Below the pieces are notes generated by a model. It did not search any database. It was not told the origin of the DNA and was given only the letters and a program-made list of their open reading frames with translations. The translations under genes were made by a program, and so were the position numbers. This document shows, piece after piece, positions 27,731-64,000 of a stretch of DNA of 64,000 bases (within the stretch, counting starts at the first letter, position 1; every line of letters starts with the position of its first letter). The DNA lies in contig CAIIXF020000011.1 in NCBI GenBank assembly GCA_903813345.2, positions 33,660,166-33,724,165 of the forward strand, given 5' to 3'. The stretch comes from Owenia fusiformis (Eukaryota; Annelida; Polychaeta; Sabellida; Oweniidae).

Positions 27731-29221
27731 AATGAACACAACTTAATAAAAGATCTTTTTTTGTAATATATATTCCACATCCTAACCTATTTTCAGAAAG
27801 CACAATGGATAATGATAATCAACCTTCAATAACCATTTTTATATAAAATGTCTGCTGTAGCCCCCAGATGTCTCAATTGTTGAAATTCATGATAGATTGG
27901 GAGTTTTTGTCTTATTTTGGAAATTTTTGCCAAAATTGAATAAAAGGAGAAATCCAGCACAGAACTTGAAAACTTCATATGTGAAATTATTTCCAAATTT
28001 TTAAGGGATAATATACAAAGGGACGCATATAAATGATTGAGTTTGTCGTTACATTAAGATGTTAAGATAATCAGTCTGTAAATCAACTTTCTATAATAGA
28101 AACAATGGAGGGTTATTAGTAGAATTACCATGTAAATTGTCACCACTTGAAAGAAATGATTAAGGTAGTTTCCCAGTTTTCTCTTCAGAAAGGTTCCAGT
28201 ATTGAATTGTTATTTTAGTCTCATTATCTTAAAGAAGCATCTTGACTTAGTTCTGTATGAAATACAAAGATAAGTAAAGAAAGGTAAAATAGATGAAACA
28301 CTTAGATAAAATGCAATGAATAAAATAACATTTGCTATGAAAATAGCCTTATAGTTATGACTTTACCCTGAATATATCCTATGGCATTCACAGATGATCT
28401 AACTGTTTTGATGCAAATAAGATCTCTATGTCTAAAATTTAAATGTCTTATGCTTATGCCTAATTAGTAGAAACTGAATCATTGATATATTTATTAGTCA
28501 TGTCTTTCTTTTTTCATAATACCTTTTTTATTATCTTTTCATGAAATTTACACAGAACAAACTTCAAAGCATGCCTTAAATACCAAAAGATATTTTGTTG
28601 AACTCAATACAAATGTTTAACTCATCATTAATGACTTTAAAGGGACCATTTTTCTAATTTGTTATATTAGTTTAAAATGGAGGATTATTCCAGTTTTTAA
28701 TGTAATCATCCTAGTCATTGCTTTTGAATATTACATTATGTACTGGCTAATAAAATAAATAAAATAAAATAAAAAAGTATCCATGTTCCGATCATATTTC
28801 AGTAGATCTCGTCAACATCCATTCGGTGGTTGACCGTATTCATATCTTATTACTTTATCTAGATGCTACTAAGACTAACTGTTAATTATTTTTTGTCTGG
28901 GGCTCACCTTTTGTATCTGGGTTTGAATATCATGATTTGGATAGACTTCATGTCAATGATCTTGGGTCCCTGGAATACCCTCCTTGTTATTGAACTGTGT
29001 GTACAGTTCAAGAACTGTGACACAGTTTGATTCTATTTTGTATTCAGTAAAATAACCAGCCTATATGACTAAAATGTATTAATTTTATACTTAAAGAATT
29101 GATCAGATGCTGGCTTTGCCATATTGCAGTATCATGTCTTGGGTAGAATGCGGCAAAAGTCATGCTACATACAATAAGAAGTAGAACTGTAATGTTTAGA
29201 TATTGCAGATAAGTTCATGAA

Positions 29222-29376
29222 CAGGGGTTTCACTAGAAGAACAGGCTAAATAAATGGAAAAAACAAGCAAAATTAATGGAAATCATAAATTCAACATGGA
29301 AAAGTTGAAACTAAAAACAACAGGCGATTTTGTGAAAACAACCAGTGAAAATTGCCTGCTGCTAATGAAACCCCTG
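29222..29376. mobile_element. Short hAT-like MITE
   Basis: CAGGGGTTTCACTAG and CTAATGAAACCCCTG form near-perfect inverted ends around an A-rich 155-bp body. No exact target duplication was found. It lies just upstream of the exon A decoy copies. Confidence 0.65.
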
Positions 29377-29389
29377 ATAAGTCAACTAA

Positions 29390-29771
29390 AACTGAATCAA
29401 TGATGGTTTTGTATTATATGTATTTTCAGAATTCTCAGTTATGAGATAGCACTTTTATGAGAGGCGCATAGGTTGCTGACAGATACCTGAATCAAAAATT
29501 CTGAAGCTGAATTAATGATGATTTTACGTATATTTTCAGAATTCTCAGAGTTATGAGATAGCACTTTTATGAGAGGCGCATATGTTGCTGACAGATACCT
29601 GAATCAATAATTCTGAAACTGAATTAATGGTGATTTTATTTTTGTATATTTTCAGAATTCTCAGAGTTATGAGATAGCACTTTTATGAGAGGCGCATATG
29701 TTGCTGACAGATACCTGAATCAATGATTCTGAAACTGAATTAATGGTGATTTTATTTTTGTATATTTTCAG
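29390..29771 (+). repeat. Three degenerate tandem copies of the exon A acceptor and 5' end
   Basis: The TTTTCAG|AATTCTCAG acceptor-exon junction of exon A occurs four times, with exon-side starts at 29430, 29540, 29656 and the real one at 29772 (spacings 110, 116, 116). Each unit holds about 50 bases of intron end and about 63 bases of exon start. The three copies share changes absent from the exon (CTTTTATGAGAGGCG in place of CTGTTGGGGGAGGCT), which give an in-frame TGA: codon 5 in the first copy through a 2-base loss, codon 11 in the others. Confidence 0.92.
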
Positions 29772-60006
<30,235 letters not shown>

Positions 60007-60240
60007 GACTGGACAGTTGTTGTTTAATTGTATATATTGAATCTATTTCGAATCTGTTTCATTGGTTGTGTATCTAAGTCAGATAAATCACTTGGTGTAC
60101 AAGTAGGATATATACCCTTGAAGATGGTCTTATAGCGATCATTTTCCAAAGGAGAACGTTTTTGTAAGGGAGGGCAGTTGCAGTTAGCTAAATGTGGCTA
60201 CATACAGTATGTGATTGTAGAAATCACAAGTTATGTGTTA

Positions 60241-61760
60241 ACATATGACTACGGAAGTGACTACATGATGTAACTACTTGTACATATGTGACTACAACAG
60301 TGGTTCCATGGTGTGAATACATGTATGGTATCATATGTGACTACGTAAATGGCTACATGATATAACTACATATGTGACTACAACAGTGGTTCCATGGTGT
60401 GAATACATGTATGGTATCATATGTGACTACGGAAGTGACTACATGATGTAACTACTTGTACATATGTGACTACAACAGTGGTTCCATGGTGTGAATACAT
60501 GTATGGTATCATATGTGACTACGTAAATGGCTACATGATATAACTACATATGTGACTACAACAGTGGTTCCATGGTGTGAATACATGTATGGTATCATAT
60601 GTGACTACGTAAATGGCTACATGATATAACTACATATGTGACTACAACAGTGGTTCCATGGTGTGAATACATGTATGGTATCATATGTGACTACGTAAAT
60701 GGCTACATGATATAACTACATATGTGACTACAACAGTGGTTCCATGGTGTGAATACATGTATGGTATCATATGTGACTACGTAAATGGCTACATGATATA
60801 ACTACGTATGTGACTACAACAGTGGTTCCATGGTGTGGATACATGTATGGTATCATATGTGACTACGTAAATGGCTACATGATATAACTACATATGTGAC
60901 TACAACAGTGGTTCCATGGTGTGAATACATGTATGGTATCATATGTGACTACGTAAATGGCTACATGATATAACTACGTATGTGACTACAACAGTGGTTC
61001 CATGGTGTGGATACATGTATGGTATCATATGTGACTACGTAAATGGCTACATGATATAACTACATATGTGACTACAACAGTGGTTCCATGGTGTGAATAC
61101 ATGTATGGTATCATATGTGACTACGTAAATGGCTACATGATATAACTACATATGTGACTACAACAGTGGTTCCATGGTGTGAATACATGTATGGTATCAT
61201 ATGTGACTACGTAAATGGCTACATGATATAACTACATATGTGACTACAACAGTGGTTCCATGGTGTGAATACATGTATGGTATCATATGTGACTACGTAA
61301 ATGGCTACATGATATAACTACGTATGTGACTACAACAGTGGTTCCATGGTGTGGATACATGTATGGTATCATATGTGACTACGTAAATGGCTACATGATA
61401 TAACTACATATGTGACTACAACAGTGGTTCCATGGTGTGAATACATGTATGGTATCATATGTGACTACGTAAATGGCTACATGATATAACTACGTATGTG
61501 ACTACAACAGTGGTTCCATGGTGTGGATACATGTATGGTATCATATGTGACTACGTAAATGGCTACATGATATAACTACATATGTGACTACAACAGTGGT
61601 TCCATGGTGTGAATACATGTATGGTATCATATGTGACTACGTAAATGGCTACACGATATAACTACGTATGTGACTACAACAGTGGTTCCATGGTGTGAAT
61701 ACATGTATGGTATCATATGTGACTACGTAAATGGCTACATGATGTGACTACATATGTGCT
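60241..61760. repeat. 86-bp minisatellite following the PDE3 stop codon
   Basis: 17 units, each with TGGTTCCATGGTGTG; starts at 60301, 60387, 60479 and then every 86 bases to 61683. Units 1 and 3 carry a longer GGAAGTGACTACATGATGTA-type version, so the 1-2 pair was duplicated as 3-4. A linked variant (ACGTATG with GTGGAT) marks units 7, 9, 13 and 15, which implies a six-unit (516-bp) higher-order duplication. It begins 235 bases after the TGA and is probably within or next to the 3' UTR. Confidence 0.95.
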
Positions 61761-63401
61761 TACATAAATAGTTACACATTGAGAATTCTGTAGATGAAAG
61801 ATACCAAGAATAAGATGTGTCGCAAGAATTAGTTGCCACATTTGGCATTGTGCCTGATATCAATGCAAACAAAGAGTGTATTGTATATAGAAAGTACCAA
61901 TTGAACATAAAATGCATGTGCAATTCCATGTTAAAGAATAATTCATATGACCCCATCAAAGTGGTCATTTTAGGCAATTTTCTCAAAAAGCAATTGGAAA
62001 TATGTCTGGAGAGAGCATTGATAAATCCATATTTGGCCAAATGTAGTGTGCCATCTCTGATCTGCTTTCACAACGTGAATTTTCATGGTGGAGTCAAATA
62101 CCATCTTTGGGTCTAAAATCAGTATTTTATATTTTCTCCCAGTGTCTGAAAGCTACTTGGTACATATGCATACATATGAGCAAAGACCATTTTGTGAAAA
62201 ACAATACATTTTGGGTCATTCATGATTTTATAAATGCCCATCTCCAGAACAATTACCATAAATGTTATCATCATGGACATGTCATCCCTTATCCCATATT
62301 GTTGAAAAAGCACTAAAACCAGCAGAAATCCAGTTCATTTGTTCAAGACGCACATTCAACTGCCATCAGCATGTATTTTATTTGCCATACTTATTTATCT
62401 CCATGTACAGTGTATATACTGTACTGTCACTGTACCTCAATGTTTTAGTGAATGGTGTTTGAATTAAGTGTAACTACATACTGTTAATATACTCTCAAAA
62501 TCCTGTATTTCTGTTTTTTATTGAAATATGTAGATGCGAAGGAGATAGTCGTTACTTAGATGGCTCAGTTTGCACAGGAGGTATGGCTATCCCAGTTGTC
62601 CTCTGGATGTGATATTTTCAAGTTGTAAAGAATGATGGTCAGTGTCCAGAAACAGTGTCTCATTCATCCATTGTGTGTGGCAATATACAAGAGATAGTCT
62701 CCCTTTATTATCTGATCATTTATATGACACGCCTAAAACAGGGAGCTATCACTCATACCTCATTTTGAAAATCAAAAGAAAGCCAAAGGATGACATGAGA
62801 AAAATTCAGTCTGAAAACTGCTAAATTTAGCATGTGATATACATGTAAATTATTCGATGTAAGTGATATTGATTGAACATTTTAGCTAAATGTTAAACAA
62901 TTTTTGACAATATTGATAAATTTTTTAGTTACTGTAGATATCCATTGAAATATGAACTGATGAGATTGCTCCTATTTATAGCCTAGTACAATGCTTAAAT
63001 TAAATCTGAGCAAAATTTAGTTTCACCAAGGTGGTCATATTTGAGACTTTACAGACAGATTTTTGGGAATATAATAGAGATGAAAAGAGACTGTTGTTAT
63101 TATATTAATATGAATGATATTTATAGAGTATTTATATATGTGTGGGTGTTATGTATACTGTTTGTTACTATGGTAACTGTCTCATTGTTACTTTGACAAC
63201 CATTCTCAAAACATTTGTAAATGTTGTTGATTTTTGGATTCAGCAGTCATGTATGCAGGAACAAAGATTCTGACCATTTGCATGCAATGAACAAATACAA
63301 TATTATGGGGTCTTTCGGTGATAATTTAGATTTCTAGGAGTTATGCATTTTCCTTGTGGGTAAAAAATGAACAAAGGTGATACATATTCATTATTTTGCA
63401 A

Positions 63402-63438
63402 AATAAATTGATAAATAATAATGTGTGACATCAATAAA
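63402..63438 (+). terminator. Candidate polyadenylation signals
   Basis: Two AATAAA hexamers, 63402-63407 and 63433-63438, followed by a T/G-rich stretch (63490-63540). Assignment to PDE3 is inferred from orientation only. Confidence 0.35.
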
Positions 63439-63750
63439 TCTGTGATCAAGATATTTGTACATAATTGAATGATAGAAAATGATACAGTTGAGTCTTGTTG
63501 GTGTATAATTTTTGGTACATGTATAATTTTTTAGTCAGGCCGGCACATTTTATTTGAGTGATACCAAATGATTTGATGTGCTCACATACCTATGGTTACG
63601 TAATAGATTGAATCTAGATAGGATTGTCAAAATTGAAAATCTATATTTTAGTTGCATTAAATCTTAATGTTTAATTAACAAAACCAGAATTGTGAAATCA
63701 TGTCACTTCAAATTATGCTTGTTTAAAATTCAGTAGGTTATGAAACCCCT

Positions 63751-63845
63751 GTAAGAAGTGTAACCTTTTAAGAAAAACTGTTGGAGGACATTGTTAAAGA
63801 ACTGTACCCTTTTAAGTAAAACTGTGGGAGGACATTGTTATAACT
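63751..63845. repeat. Tandem duplication of about 55 bp
   Basis: Two copies of a unit with CCTTTTAAG(A/T)AAAACTGT, GGAGGACATTGTTA and a short AACT-containing tail. Confidence 0.8.
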
Positions 63846-64000
63846 CAGGTATTATTACACCCTATTTGACACCCCCTTGTTTTGTCAGTTAATGACACTA
63901 TGTATGCTGTATATTATGTATGAAACCATATGATATTGGCAAGGATTCTCCCTCATGTTGTTCACTCGTTGTCATGGTAATCATGCTTTGAATTTAACAG

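Larger units (their letters stand above)
1..29771. other. Large 5' intron or upstream sequence of the PDE3 gene
   Basis: No exon with recognisable coding content was found in 29.8 kb on either strand. Open frames here are short (mostly 60-100 codons) and lie in AT-rich or repetitive DNA. Since exon A begins inside the protein, at least part of this is intron; vertebrate PDE3 genes also have a very long first intron. Repeats and mobile elements within it are listed separately. Stretches such as 820-2080, 2160-3940, 7800-10450, 14000-16140 and 23300-29200 show nothing beyond AT-rich unique-looking sequence and small duplications. Confidence 0.75.
60007..64000 (+). other. 3' UTR and downstream region of PDE3
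   Basis: No further coding sequence was recognised on either strand; open frames at 61817-62462 and elsewhere are short and compositionally AT-rich. AATAAA signals at 63402-63407 and 63433-63438 are candidate polyadenylation signals if the 3' UTR spans the array; earlier usage cannot be excluded. Confidence 0.6.

Noticed and set aside
61735-62462. Short frames of 64-101 codons downstream of the 86-bp array
   Set aside because: They overlap on both strands, with no domain, codon signal or splice context.

Overview
This is a window from an animal nuclear genome, AT-rich and intron-rich, with no operons and no bacterial signals. It is dominated by one gene on the + strand: the 3' part of a class 3 cyclic nucleotide phosphodiesterase (PDE3, cGMP-inhibited cAMP phosphodiesterase). 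Twelve coding exons between 29772 and 60006 join in frame through GT-AG introns into 1071 residues ending at a TGA. They cover the end of the N-terminal regulatory region, the whole catalytic HD domain with its PDE3-specific insertion, an acidic tract and a long Ser/Thr-rich tail. The membrane-associated N-terminus encoded by the first exon(s) of PDE3 genes was not found, so 1-29771 reads as a very large 5' intron. The repeat content (2A-bearing non-LTR retrotransposon, many small inverted-repeat elements, many minisatellites) suggests a marine invertebrate, perhaps a lophotrochozoan or an invertebrate deuterostome. The phylum cannot be settled from the sequence.

Layout. 1-29771: non-coding sequence with a tRNA-derived SINE (minus strand, about 4670-4890), a 36/72-bp minisatellite (4919-6478), hAT-like and TA-flanked pogo-like non-autonomous elements, an inverted-repeat-bounded dispersed repeat (21133-21885) and a 22-bp array (22935-23295). 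Just before the first visible PDE3 exon lie three broken copies of that exon's own acceptor and 5' end (29390-29771). 29772-32028: exons A-C. 34658-34769: exon D. 34992-35535 and 37350-38526: 25-bp and 27-bp arrays, then a stack of nested elements (38530-40620) including a GC-rich 667-bp element with perfect 26-bp terminal inverted repeats. 40666-40797: exon E.

40798-53353: a 12.6-kb intron. It carries a hammerhead-ribozyme-like core (44834-44866) and an intact-looking 4.0-kb non-LTR retrotransposon (45690-49708). The retrotransposon has a single 1247-residue frame: hydrophobic N-terminus, 2A-like ribosome-skipping motif, AP-type endonuclease, reverse transcriptase and a C-terminal Cys/His motif. 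It sits inside a 162-bp tandem array, which itself appears inserted in another dispersed element, giving three levels of nesting. 53354-60006: exons F-L, with a 70-bp array ending at the acceptor of exon J. 60241-61760: an 86-bp array of 17 units just after the stop codon, probably within or beside the 3' UTR. The rest to 64000 holds candidate poly(A) signals and no further gene.

The PDE3 product would hydrolyse cAMP (and cGMP slowly), with PKA/AKT-type sites in exon B as the likely regulatory inputs. Nothing else in the window is a host gene. The notable material is how repeats and mobile elements have been built into the gene: decoy exon starts, nested insertions, and arrays abutting exons.
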